Part shown: one piece after another, positions 27,049-35,181 of the stretch
Layout of the letters: every line of letters starts with the position of its first letter
Numbering within the stretch: position 1 is the first letter of the stretch
Made by a program: the position numbers and the translations under genes
Notes under the pieces: model-generated
What the model was told of the DNA's origin: nothing
What the model saw: the letters and a program-made list of their open reading frames with translations, nothing else
Database searches by the model: none
DNA from: Acidobacteriaceae bacterium
GTDB lineage: Bacteria > Acidobacteriota > Terriglobia > Terriglobales > Acidobacteriaceae
Assembly (NCBI GenBank): GCA_003132405.1
Contig: PKXQ01000063.1
Location: 1-35,181, forward strand
Length of the DNA: 35,181 nucleotides
Direction of reading: 5' to 3'

Positions 27049-28470
27049 ATGCTTGCTGCACAGAAGGACGCCGTATCTTCAAGTGAGATTTCGCGAAGTG
27101 AGGTTTCGCGCGAACTTATGGAGCGCTTCTCCACGGCGAGACGCGAAAGCGACGCGCTCTTCGATCTGGTGCGCGACGAGTCGTTGTATGAACGGCCGAT
27201 TGCCGAGCGCCATCGCATCATCTTTTATGTAGGGCACCTCGAAGCCTTCGATTGGAACCTGCTCAATGACAATGCCGCCGGTTTCGGGCTAAGGTCAGTA
27301 AACCCCGTGCTGGATCGCCTGTTTGCTTTCGGCATCGATCCGGTTGGCGGCGGGTTGCCATCGGACGTGCCCTCGGATTGGCCGACTCTCGGAGTTGTCC
27401 GCACGTATGTCAGCGACGTGCGCCGCAATCTCGACGCAACCCTAGACAAGGCGATTCTCGATTCCGACTCGCAAGGGCGAAACGGTTTTCCCCTCACCGC
27501 TTTGCTCAACGTAGCCGTCGAGCATCGGTTGATGCATGTCGAAACGTTAGCCTACATGCTCCATCAATTGCCGCTCGACATGAAAGTGCGGCCGAGCGTT
27601 ATGCAGATCGTGCCGCCATACAAGGCCAGCGGCCCCTTCGGTGCAGCCATGATGCCTGTGTCAGCCGGTCCCGCAACGCTGGGCCTGTCGCGCGACTCCG
27701 CGAGTTTTGGTTGGGACAATGAATATGAAGCGCACACTGTCGATGTTCCTGCCTTCGAGATCGATCAATATAAGGTGACCAATCGGCAGTATCTCGAGTT
27801 CATCGGAGTCCGCGGCTATGATACGCGGGATCTATGGACAGACGCTGATTGGGACTGGAAGAGCGCTAATGGAATTTCTCATCCAAAGTTCTGGGAGAAG
27901 CAGGAGAGATCTTCATCGGATCGAAGCTCGCGCCCCGGCGCATGGCTCTACCGAACGATGTTCGACAGAATTCCATTCGAGGATGCGGAGGTTCTCAACT
28001 GGCCGGTTTACGTGAGCCAGGCTGAGGCAGCCGCCTACGCGCGATGGGCAGGGAAGTCGCTTCCCACTGAAGCCGAGTGGCAGCGTGCGGCTTATAGCGC
28101 GCCAGACGGAAGCGCAAGGCCGTATCCCTGGGGCACCGAACCGCCTAACGCTAGCCTCGGCAATTTTGATCTGCACCACTGGGATCCGATGCCGGTAGAT
28201 TCATTTGCGCGGAGCCAGAGCGCGTTCGGCATCCACGATATGTTGGGCAACGGATGGGAGTGGACCTCCACCGCATTTGCACCATTTGCAGGTTTCGAGC
28301 CATTCCCGTTTTATCGCGGTTACTCGGCCGATTTTTTTGACGGAAAGCATTTTGTTATGAAGGGTGGTTCGTCGCGCACCGCCTCCTGCATGCTGCGATC
28401 CACATTTCGCAATTGGTTTCAGCCGCACTACCAGAATGTGTATGTGGGCTTTCGCTGTGTAAGACGTTGA
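27049..28470 (+). CDS. egtB: Ergothioneine sulfoxide synthase EgtB
   Basis: 473 residues. A DinB-like N-terminal domain supplies the non-heme iron ligands: His63 (FYVGHLEAFDW) and the H-x3-H pair His159 and His163 (EHRLMHVETLAYMLHQL), equivalent to the His51/134/138 set known in mycobacterial EgtB. An FGE-sulfatase (C-type-lectin-like) domain fills ~205-473 (WDNEYEAHTVDV, YKVTNRQYLEF, PTEAEWQRA, GNGWEWTSTAF, FRNWFQPHYQNVYVGFRCVR). It joins a thiol to trimethylated histidine with oxygen. egtD follows by 73 bases. No egtA or egtC is nearby, so it may use cysteine directly, as reported for the Chloracidobacterium enzyme. The start is ATG with GGGAG ahead. Confidence 0.92.
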   Translation: MLAAQKDAVSSSEISRSEVSRELMERFSTARRESDALFDLVRDESLYERPIAERHRIIFYVGHLEAFDWNLLNDNAAGFGLRSVNPVLDRLFAFGIDPVGGGLPSDVPSDWPTLGVVRTYVSDVRRNLDATLDKAILDSDSQGRNGFPLTALLNVAVEHRLMHVETLAYMLHQLPLDMKVRPSVMQIVPPYKASGPFGAAMMPVSAGPATLGLSRDSASFGWDNEYEAHTVDVPAFEIDQYKVTNRQYLEFIGVRGYDTRDLWTDADWDWKSANGISHPKFWEKQERSSSDRSSRPGAWLYRTMFDRIPFEDAEVLNWPVYVSQAEAAAYARWAGKSLPTEAEWQRAAYSAPDGSARPYPWGTEPPNASLGNFDLHHWDPMPVDSFARSQSAFGIHDMLGNGWEWTSTAFAPFAGFEPFPFYRGYSADFFDGKHFVMKGGSSRTASCMLRSTFRNWFQPHYQNVYVGFRCVRR

Positions 28471-28543
28471 GGATCGACTAAGGGCTGTGACGGGTCGAGT
28501 AAAAGATCGTGCGGATGCTCGCCGCCGATCAAAGGGGATTCAT

Positions 28544-29542
28544 ATGCTGGTTCACGCAATCAACAACGCCGCCAATAACGCCACTTATCAATTCCCATCC
28601 GGATTCACCTCCGGCTTCGCTGCCGACGTTCGCGCCGGGCTCACGCGTAAACAGAAAGAGCTGCCGTCGAAGTATCTTTACGACGACGTGGGATCGGCGC
28701 TCTTTGAGGTGATCAGCCATCTGCCGGAGTACGGGCTTACCCGCGCCGATGAGCGCCTCTTGCAGCGGCATGCGAGCGAGATTGTCGCGCGTCTCGACGC
28801 TCCGGTCGCCGTCGCTGAACTGGGCAGTGGCAGCGGTAAAAAGACTCGCTGGATTCTGGAGGCGCTAAGCCGTTGGCAGCGGACGTTCTATTACCCGGTC
28901 GAAATCTCCCGTTCCGCCCTGGTCATGTGCGAGCGCGAACTGAGCGATATTGATTCCATCAGCATCGTTGGATTTGAGCGCGAGTATCTGGATGGTCTAG
29001 TGGAAGTGGCCGCGCATCGACAGCGGCACCAGCATTTGTTCGTGCTTTTTCTCGGGAGCACCATCGGGAATTTCGATCGTCCCGCAGCCGTGAAATTCCT
29101 GGCCGAACTGCGCCGCATTCTCGAACCCGGAGATTCGCTTCTTCTAGGAACCGATCTCGAGAAATCCAGTGCGCAATTGCTGAGCGCTTATGACGATCCA
29201 GTCGGCGTGACTGCTGCTTTCAATCTCAATCTCTTGGCGCGCATCAACCGGGAACTTGATGCGGATTTCGATCTGAGTCAATTCGGTCACATCGCAAGAA
29301 TTAATCGCGAGGCCCGCAGCGTCGAAATGCATCTCCAGTCTAAGCGGCGCCAGACGGTGCACATTCCGGCGTCCGATTTGCGCGTGGATTTCCTGGAAGG
29401 AGAAACCATCTGGACGGAGAGCAGCCACAAATACTCGGCGGAGGAAGTCTTCCAGATGGCCAGCACTGCCGGTTTTCGATGCGACGCTCAGTGGATTGAC
29501 GATCAGTGGCCTTTTGCCGAAAATCTGCTCACTGCGGTGTGA
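28544..29542 (+). CDS. egtD: Histidine N-alpha-methyltransferase EgtD
   Basis: 332 residues from ATG 28544, which has AAAGGGG before it; the longer frame from 28487 has no ribosome site and a charged, family-unlike N-terminus. It trimethylates histidine with SAM to give hercynine, the substrate of EgtB. Signature blocks are LPSKYLYDDVGSALFEVI (~40-57), LPEYGLTRADE, the SAM loop AELGSGSGKKTRWILEAL, FLGSTIGNFDR (~169-179) and the C-terminal WTESSHKYS. The C-terminal domain is full length. It forms an operon with egtB. Its last 14 bases overlap the convergent small membrane protein gene. Confidence 0.95.
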   Translation: MLVHAINNAANNATYQFPSGFTSGFAADVRAGLTRKQKELPSKYLYDDVGSALFEVISHLPEYGLTRADERLLQRHASEIVARLDAPVAVAELGSGSGKKTRWILEALSRWQRTFYYPVEISRSALVMCERELSDIDSISIVGFEREYLDGLVEVAAHRQRHQHLFVLFLGSTIGNFDRPAAVKFLAELRRILEPGDSLLLGTDLEKSSAQLLSAYDDPVGVTAAFNLNLLARINRELDADFDLSQFGHIARINREARSVEMHLQSKRRQTVHIPASDLRVDFLEGETIWTESSHKYSAEEVFQMASTAGFRCDAQWIDDQWPFAENLLTAV

Positions 29543-29813
29543 AGCTTATATCGCCCCCATCATCGCGGCTGTTGGGAGTTCCAGATATTAAGACCGCTGC
29601 TGTCGTGTCCCGCCACGTCCGCAGATTATTGACGCTGAGCACAATGCAGAATATGTTCGCTGGAATGAAACCGAGTTGCCCAGTCCTGACACCAATGACG
29701 CACATGATCAAGCTATTGACTGTTGCCAGCAGCCAGCCTTCCCAGCACCGCCGTCCGACCAGAATTGTAGAAGCGACCGTCAACACACATGAGAGATAAT
29801 CGAGACGCAACAC
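29529..29813 (-). CDS. PnuC-like small membrane protein
   Basis: 94 residues from GTG. Three hydrophobic spans (LSCVLTVASTILVG, WLLATVNSLIMCVIG, LGFIPANIFCIVLSVNNL) with the WEGW and N-x-R-TW motifs resemble half of the nicotinamide-riboside transporter PnuC fold and related short proteins. A full PnuC is about 220 residues, so this one would need to dimerise or is unrelated in function. No clear ribosome site precedes the GTG. It is convergent with egtD and overlaps its end by 14 bases. Confidence 0.7.
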   Translation of the reverse strand: MLRLDYLSCVLTVASTILVGRRCWEGWLLATVNSLIMCVIGVRTGQLGFIPANIFCIVLSVNNLRTWRDTTAAVLISGTPNSRDDGGDISFTPQ

Positions 29814-29941
29814 AGATGAAATACCCCCGTGTAATCATTCTGAGTGAAGTTGGACCGGTTTACTGTGTTCTTGTTTCATTGGTCAGGTAACGAAAGTCAT
29901 ACAACTGCGGAGCGCCAGTTAAGAAAACACAGGAGGCGTCA

Positions 29942-30214
29942 ATGCCACAAGAATGCACGCACCTCGATCAAATAAAAGTAACGGAGACCGACAAGCATGT
30001 ATGTGAAGACTGCATTAAGACAGGCGACACGTGGGTTCACCTGCGCATGTGCCTCATCTGCGGTCATGCTGCCTGTTGTGACTCCTCGAAGAACAAGCAC
30101 GCCACCAAACATTTTCACAAAACGAAGCATCCTCTGATGCGTTCCATCGAACCCGGCGAGGCATGGGTCTGGTGCTATGTCGATGAAATCGTGGCGGACG
30201 AGCTAGCCGCGTAA
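29942..30214 (+). CDS. UBP-type zinc finger protein
   Basis: 90 residues, essentially one zf-UBP domain, the fold that in eukaryotes binds the free C-terminus of ubiquitin. The ligand pattern is C5-x-H7, C21-x2-C24, C37-x2-C40 (MCLICGHAAC), C45, His53, His57, His63 and the closing WVWC (Cys78), with HATKHFHKTKHPL typical of the family. AGGAGG precedes the ATG. It is the first gene of a run with the REC/reductase fusion and histidine kinase, 128 bases ahead of the second. No ubiquitin-like protein is encoded in this window. What bacterial members bind is not established to my knowledge. Confidence 0.93.
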   Translation: MPQECTHLDQIKVTETDKHVCEDCIKTGDTWVHLRMCLICGHAACCDSSKNKHATKHFHKTKHPLMRSIEPGEAWVWCYVDEIVADELAA

Positions 30215-30342
30215 CGATTTCGCGACCAAAATGTGCTCTCTTGTATCTAACGTGCTTGAGCGTTGCCTCAGACTTGCTATCGGCAGTAATCTTTTTCATT
30301 CCGACTGATAGTGAAGGCCGAGCATCCAGGCTACGACCTACC

Positions 30343-32012
30343 ATGCCGAAACCAATTTTGCTGAGCGTCGACGACGACTCCGATGTGTTGCGGGCGATCG
30401 AGCGCGACCTGCGTTCGCAATACGGAGCGGAGTATCGCGTCATAGGCAGCGATTCGCCCGAGAGCGCGTTACAACTGCTGAAGCAGCTTAAGGTGCGCAA
30501 TGACAGCGTTGCCTTGCTTCTGGCCGATCAGCGCATGCCGCGAATGGATGGAGTTGCCTTTTTGCAGGAGGCGACTCAGATTTTCCCCGACGCGAAACGC
30601 GCTCTGCTCACAGCCTATGCCGACACGAATGCCGCCATCAGCGCCATCAATCAGGCCAGCATCAATTATTTTTTCCTGAAACCATGGGATCCTCCGACAG
30701 AGCATCTCTATCCGCAGCTCAACGACCTTCTCGATGACTGGCAGGCAAACTACCACCCGGCCTTTCAGGGAATCCGCGTTCTTGGCACCAGATGGTCTCC
30801 CCGCTCGTATGAACTGCGCGATTTTCTGGCGCGCAATCGCGTTCCCTACCAATGGATTGACGTCGAATATTCCGCCAATGATCCTGAGACGAAGCGCCTG
30901 GTTGAGGCTCTCGGGCCCGAGGCCGCTAGTCTGCCGGTCGTGCTTTTTCCTGACGGAACGAAACTTTTGGAGAGCCTGCCGGCCGATGTGGCGCAAAAAG
31001 TTGGCTTGCGAACTCGCGCCCAAACTGATTTCTACGATTTGGCAATTGTTGGCGGCGGCCCTGCCGGCCTGGCCGCTGCGGTTTACGGCGCATCGGAAGG
31101 CCTGCACACAGTGATGATTGAACGTGAGGCCCCTGGCGGCCAGGCGGGTATGAGTTCGCGGATTGAGAACTATCTCGGGTTTCCTTCAGGTCTCAGTGGC
31201 AACGATCTTGCACGTCGCGCCGTGGCGCAGGCGCAACGTTTTGGAGTGGAAATTCTTTCTCCGCAGGAAGCGGTCGGTGTTCGCACAGAAGGTTCGTACC
31301 GCATCATCAAGCTCGCCGACAAAAGCGAGCTCTCTTGCCACGCGCTGATGATCGCAAGTGGGGTGCAGTGGCGGAAGCTGGATGCACCCGGAATCGACCG
31401 CCTGCAGGGCGCTGGCGTCTACTACGGCGGCGGCGCGACCGAAGCTTTGTCCTGCAAGGGCGAAATGATTTACGTGGTCGGAGGCGCGAATTCTGCCGGC
31501 CAGGCAGCCATGAACTTCGCCAAGTATGCCGATCGCGTCGTCATGCTCATCCGCGGCGCGTCTCTTGCCAGCACGATGTCGCAGTATCTAATCACCAGAT
31601 CAAAGAAACGCCCAATATCCAGTTGTGGCCGCAAGCCAGTATTGTCGAGGCCCACGGAGAAAGTCGTCTTGAAGAAATCTCTGTCCTCTGCTCTGATACC
31701 AACAAAGTGGAACGCGTATCGGCGAACGCAATTTTCATTTTTATTGGAGCGCTGCCCCGCACAGACTGGCTCGGAGATCTCGTCGAGCGCGACGAGCGCG
31801 GCTTTCTGCTGACGGGACCCGACCTGATTCGCGATGGAAAGCGTCCGAAGGGCTGGGCGCTCGAGCGCGATCCGTTTCTCCTCGAGACAAACATTCCGGG
31901 CATCTTTGCCGTCGGTGATGTGCGCCACGGATCGGTAAAGCGAGTCGCATCCGGTGTTGGCGAAGGATCGGTGGCAGTGCAATTCATCCATCAGTATTTG
32001 AGCAAGGTATAA
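30343..32012 (+). pseudogene. Fused response regulator / thioredoxin-fold / FAD-NAD reductase, frameshifted
   Basis: From ATG 30343. Residues 1-125 are a receiver domain: acidic pocket Asp10-12, phospho-acceptor Asp62 (LADQRMPRMDG), Thr90, Lys113 (FLKPW). Residues ~142-222 look like a glutaredoxin/thioredoxin fold without CxxC (TRWSPRSYELRDFL). From 231 a thioredoxin-reductase-like flavoprotein follows: FAD loop AIVGGGPAGLAAA, GGQAGMSSRIENYLG, and NAD loop VVGGANSAGQAA. The redox CxxC of real TrxB is missing: only Cys371 is there (ATEALSCKG). The frame breaks after YLI near 31593; the expected continuation (QIKETPNIQLWPQ to GIFAVGDVRHGSVKRVASG) lies in another frame to 32012. One extra base would restore ~556 residues. 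The next gene starts immediately after the stop. Confidence 0.87.
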
Positions 32013-33398
32013 ATGGCCGATAAATCAGAACTGCTTCGCGTCCCCGCGTTCGCGGATTTGCCCGACGATCAACTGGAATGGTTTCTCAGCCAATCCCAGG
32101 AACTTAACTACAAAGCTGGGGACACCTATTTGCGCCAGGGCACTCCTGCGGATTCGATGTTTGTGATTCTTGAGGGGCAGCTTGAAGTCCACGGCGACAT
32201 GGGCGGCGACAGTGTTTCATTTTCCCTGAAGGCGGGGGACGTTACGGGAACTCTTCCTTATTCGAGGATGACGCACTTTAAGGTGAATGGACGCTCGGTC
32301 ACGGATAGTCGCGTCTTGCGATTTCCGGCGGCGCTATTTCCAGAACTGGTGCAGAAGATGCCGGAGTTGGCCAAACGGCTGGTGGGCCTGATGGCCGATC
32401 GAATCCGCGAAACCACTCGGATCGAACAGCAGCGCGACCGCTTGGCCGCTCTGGGAAAGCTTTCCGCGGGCTTGGCTCACGAGCTGAATAATCCTGCGTC
32501 TGCCGCGAAGCGAGCCACCGGCCAATTGCGCGACATTCTGAAGAAAATCAAGAATGCGAGCTTAGAACTTGGCCGTCGCGATCTCACTGCAGCGCAGAGA
32601 GCAGAAATCGAAAAATTGGAAACATCATTCATTCAGCACGACGAGCCTCCTCCTGATCCCTTGACGGCCAGCGATCTGGAAGAACAGGTTGATTCTTTGT
32701 TGCGCAGTCACGGGCTAAACGACTTGTGGCAACTGGCGGCTGATCTGGCCAAGAAGAACATCAAGCCGGAAGCGTTGGAATCACTATTTGCGGCCCTCGA
32801 TGCCGATACTGCCCGTGCCGCTCTGGTGCGGATTGCCGCCTCCGTCGAGATTGCGAACCTGCTGAACGAGATCGAGAGTAGCACATCCCGAATCTCAGAC
32901 CTGGTCTGTGCGATCAAGGAATACACGCACATGGATCAAGCTCCGGTGCAAAATGTCGACATCGTGAAAAGCCTGGAAACTACGCTCACCATCCTCAACC
33001 ATAAGCTTAAACGCGGAGTGACGGTGCAGCGCGATTATGCGCGCACACCGTTCCTGGTGAATTCATTTGGAAGCGAACTCAACCAGGTCTGGACCAACAT
33101 TATTGATAACGCTGTCGACGCCATGGGCGGCAAAGGCGAGCTGCGAGTTCGAACCTATCGCGATGATCATTGCGTGGTCGTGGAGATTGGCGACAACGGT
33201 CCCGGAATCTCACCCGAGGTCCAGTCGCACATCTTCGAACCATTCTTCACCACCAAAGGAGTCGGCGAGGGAACAGGCCTGGGCCTCGACACGGTGCAGC
33301 GCATCGTGAAAAAACACAGAGGGAATATCCAGGTCACTTCGGGGCCCGGCGACACGCGTTTTCAGGTCTGGTTGCCGCTGTCGGAAGCCTCAAGCTAA
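32013..33398 (+). CDS. Cyclic-nucleotide-domain sensor histidine kinase
   Basis: 461 residues. The N-terminal ~125 are a CNB/Crp-type domain (LPDDQLEWFLSQSQEL, AGDTYLRQGTPADSMFVILEG). The canonical phosphate-binding RxAx arginine motif is not obvious (FPAALFPEL sits later), so the ligand may not be cAMP. The dimerisation helix has His156 (GKLSAGLAHELNNPASA). A ~150-residue insert precedes the ATPase: N-box NQVWTNIIDNAVDAM (Asn366), G1 DNGPGI, F-box FEPFFTTK, G2 GEGTGLGL. No membrane span is present, so it is cytoplasmic. The ATG abuts the reductase stop. It probably phosphorylates the receiver domain of that neighbour at Asp62; this is an inference from the operon. Confidence 0.93.
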   Translation: MADKSELLRVPAFADLPDDQLEWFLSQSQELNYKAGDTYLRQGTPADSMFVILEGQLEVHGDMGGDSVSFSLKAGDVTGTLPYSRMTHFKVNGRSVTDSRVLRFPAALFPELVQKMPELAKRLVGLMADRIRETTRIEQQRDRLAALGKLSAGLAHELNNPASAAKRATGQLRDILKKIKNASLELGRRDLTAAQRAEIEKLETSFIQHDEPPPDPLTASDLEEQVDSLLRSHGLNDLWQLAADLAKKNIKPEALESLFAALDADTARAALVRIAASVEIANLLNEIESSTSRISDLVCAIKEYTHMDQAPVQNVDIVKSLETTLTILNHKLKRGVTVQRDYARTPFLVNSFGSELNQVWTNIIDNAVDAMGGKGELRVRTYRDDHCVVVEIGDNGPGISPEVQSHIFEPFFTTKGVGEGTGLGLDTVQRIVKKHRGNIQVTSGPGDTRFQVWLPLSEASS

Positions 33399-33410
33399 GG
33401 TGCTGAGTTG

Positions 33411-35039
33411 CTAGGGCAACAGGCCCAATACCCCCACGCCGCTCGTCGTGCCCACATATACTTTGCCGTTGGCAATCATCGGCGTGATGAATTTATTCCC
33501 ATCGCCGAAGTTGTCACGCCCGCCTGCTGCCTGATTCGAGTTATATAACTCCACAGAGAGGTTGTTACCACTGAAAGCATGCAGCACCGCAGGCGAAGTA
33601 TTTTCTGTGGCCCATAAAATCAAATTGGCTTCCGAACTGCCCGAGATACTAGGCGTAGCGCCCGGATAGCCGAACTGGGTGCCCGTCGCCGAAGACGGCG
33701 TGATATTCAGTAGTCCGCTGCCGTTGAAAGAAAAAGCCTTAATCGCGTCCCCTACAGCGCCGTAATAAATTCGCTTGCCATCAAATGCCGGCGCCGAATA
33801 CACCGATCCCGCCAGCGCTCCCGTTACTTCCTGATAAATCTGACTATTATTGTTCGGGTTAAACTTCCCCATGTTTGCCCGATTCGCGAGATAGATGTTC
33901 GAGTCCTTGCCCGCGCCCACAACCAGTTCGTGGAGGACGCCGCTAGAGTCTTTGAAATTCGGAACGATCATCGCGCCGCCCGATCCCAAGTCTTCATCCG
34001 CATCCGACTCACTCACCGTGTTGTACATATTAAAGTAGTCGGAGACAGCCAGTTGTCCCTTCTTGGTTGATACCTTCATAATGGCATTCCCATAATCCCC
34101 ATTCGCAGGGAAGCCTTTATCGTTGAGCGAAGTATCAAACGTTCCATTGGCATCGAGAAAATAAATGTTTCCGCTTGAGTCAGCAGCCGGACCTGCCCCA
34201 GCACCCCATATGGCACCTTCATTGCCATTCGGAGTTACATTGAGTACCGACCGCTGCGCCAGCGTTCCTTCGTTGTAACTGATGATCCAGCCGGTATAAG
34301 GTCGATCGTCGCAGTGAGAAGCCCACGTCGTATAAACGATATGGTTGACGAGTAACAACGCTGCCCGCTCCTTATACTGCTTGGGGTCGAAAACCACGTA
34401 GCCATTCTGGCTGTTATCGCCCGACCCCGGGTACTGGGCAATGATCTCCACCGGTCCGCCAAACTCTTCCGCTCCTGTTGTAATGTCGAGCGCGTGCAGG
34501 CGCTGATGATAGTTAGAGCTGGAATCCTTACTCATAGCTACGACGTAGATAGTTCCGTGCGGCCCTTCGCTAAGATCAATGACAGGAGTGGACGTAACTC
34601 CTATCTCCGGAGTAACCTGCGAGCACCCTCGGTTATCCGAGGGAACTTCGCCACTCGCGAGCATAGTTACTTGCCAGAGATTATTTCCGTTATCCGCATC
34701 AAAGCCATACACCGTGTCGTTTTCTGTCGCCACAAATAGCACGTTGTGCGTGCCGTTTCCCGGGATGCCGATATTCGGCGCATATAGAGGTTCTGCATCC
34801 ACCAGTCCGTCTGTCGGGATCATGAAAAGTTTCCCAAACGTTGTGGAATTTACGTTTTTGAGCGTGAGCGTGCTCTCGATCGGGTTTCTTCCCGTCCGCA
34901 GGTTGTCGTTGTGATAAGTAAGCACGCCCCTAAAGGCCAGCGCAGCTCCCACTAATGCTTCGTAGCGGAAGACCAGAATCGATACGATCAGCAGGGCAAT
35001 AGAAAGTAGAAGGACTCGCAGGGGGAGAGCTCGTTTCAT
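33411..35039 (-). CDS. Exported PQQ-like beta-propeller protein
   Basis: 542 residues from ATG 35039, with GAGG six bases ahead; GTG at 35042 is one codon earlier. An N-terminal hydrophobic segment (VLLLSIALLIVSILVF) is a signal peptide or anchor. The rest is made of propeller-blade repeats: VLFVATENDTVYGFDADNGN, TIYVVAMSKD, LHALDITTG, IYFLDANG, IYYGAVGDAIKAFSF, VYVGTTSGVGVLGLLP. Cys pair CSQV and SHCDD may bridge. The residues of quinoprotein dehydrogenases that hold PQQ and calcium are not apparent, so it is more likely a binding or scaffold protein than an enzyme. It is convergent with the kinase gene (12-base gap), and its sequence looks more AT-rich than its neighbours. Confidence 0.85.
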   Translation of the reverse strand: MKRALPLRVLLLSIALLIVSILVFRYEALVGAALAFRGVLTYHNDNLRTGRNPIESTLTLKNVNSTTFGKLFMIPTDGLVDAEPLYAPNIGIPGNGTHNVLFVATENDTVYGFDADNGNNLWQVTMLASGEVPSDNRGCSQVTPEIGVTSTPVIDLSEGPHGTIYVVAMSKDSSSNYHQRLHALDITTGAEEFGGPVEIIAQYPGSGDNSQNGYVVFDPKQYKERAALLLVNHIVYTTWASHCDDRPYTGWIISYNEGTLAQRSVLNVTPNGNEGAIWGAGAGPAADSSGNIYFLDANGTFDTSLNDKGFPANGDYGNAIMKVSTKKGQLAVSDYFNMYNTVSESDADEDLGSGGAMIVPNFKDSSGVLHELVVGAGKDSNIYLANRANMGKFNPNNNSQIYQEVTGALAGSVYSAPAFDGKRIYYGAVGDAIKAFSFNGSGLLNITPSSATGTQFGYPGATPSISGSSEANLILWATENTSPAVLHAFSGNNLSVELYNSNQAAGGRDNFGDGNKFITPMIANGKVYVGTTSGVGVLGLLP

Positions 35040-35181
35040 CACGCACCTCGGGGAGCTGTGATCCGGAACATTAGTTCCGGATTTTGAATTAGTTGGCTAG
35101 ATGCCAGAACGAAGGCGCGCTCAACAAGTTTACTCTAAACTCCAGAGAAAGGATCGACCGTGTACTCGTCCAGTAGATGGG

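Noticed and set aside
31585..31600. Programmed frameshift joining the two reductase frames
   Set aside because: No slippery heptamer, stop codon or downstream stem is found at the junction; the same holds for the S41 gene at 1453-1458.
30343..32012. Calling the fusion a true thioredoxin reductase (trxB)
   Set aside because: The CxxC is missing, so the name would claim an activity the sequence does not support.

Overview
The window looks like an Acidobacteriota chromosome fragment. This is an inference from its mix of families (EgtB/EgtD pair, response-regulator/thioredoxin-reductase-like fusion, fused MFS/spermidine-synthase protein, small CWH…CLDC zinc protein, PQQ-type propeller) and its moderately high GC; no rRNA or complete tRNA is present to confirm it. 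I count about 23 credible protein genes, two of them broken by an apparent single-base deletion, plus several short regulatory or scar elements.

Left part (1-7360): an accessory-looking block. A CHAT caspase-like protease, cut by the window edge, overlaps a PDZ/S41 protease gene by ATGA; the second gene is frameshifted. On the opposite strand lie a membrane-anchored MutS-type ATPase, an uncertain small membrane protein, a zinc-binding anti-sigma factor and its ECF sigma factor. A LysR regulator diverges from the sigma gene across a perfect 9-bp dyad. A small basic protein follows. The block ends at an integrase C-terminal remnant and three tRNA 3'-half fragments (7378-8011), which read as the scars of integrative elements.

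Middle (8013-15036): perR-katG form a peroxide-response operon behind a near-consensus sigma70 promoter with a PerR box over its -10. A convergent run on the minus strand carries a YceI-like lipocalin-fold protein, a zinc alcohol dehydrogenase and a haloalkane-dehalogenase/epoxide-hydrolase-type alpha/beta hydrolase. A gene-poor stretch with one small zinc-binding ORF follows.

Carboxylate section (15211-24415): two acetyl-CoA synthetases, an outer-membrane porin-like barrel, a PEGA lipocalin-unrelated secreted protein and an OFA-family MFS transporter. The first acs and the porin diverge from a region with two CRP-type palindromes, one of them an exact TGTGA-N6-TCACA. The section could supply outer-membrane entry, inner-membrane uptake and CoA activation of acetate or a similar acid. 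A very strong intrinsic terminator closes it, and an 80-bp inverted repeat follows.

Right part (24659-35039): a membrane-fused spermidine-synthase-like protein; egtB and egtD for ergothioneine without egtA or egtC; a PnuC-like small membrane protein; then a compact operon of a UBP-type zinc finger protein, a REC/thioredoxin-fold/FAD-reductase fusion (frameshifted) and a cyclic-nucleotide-domain histidine kinase. This operon is the best candidate here for a little-described system. The window ends with a secreted PQQ-like beta-propeller protein.
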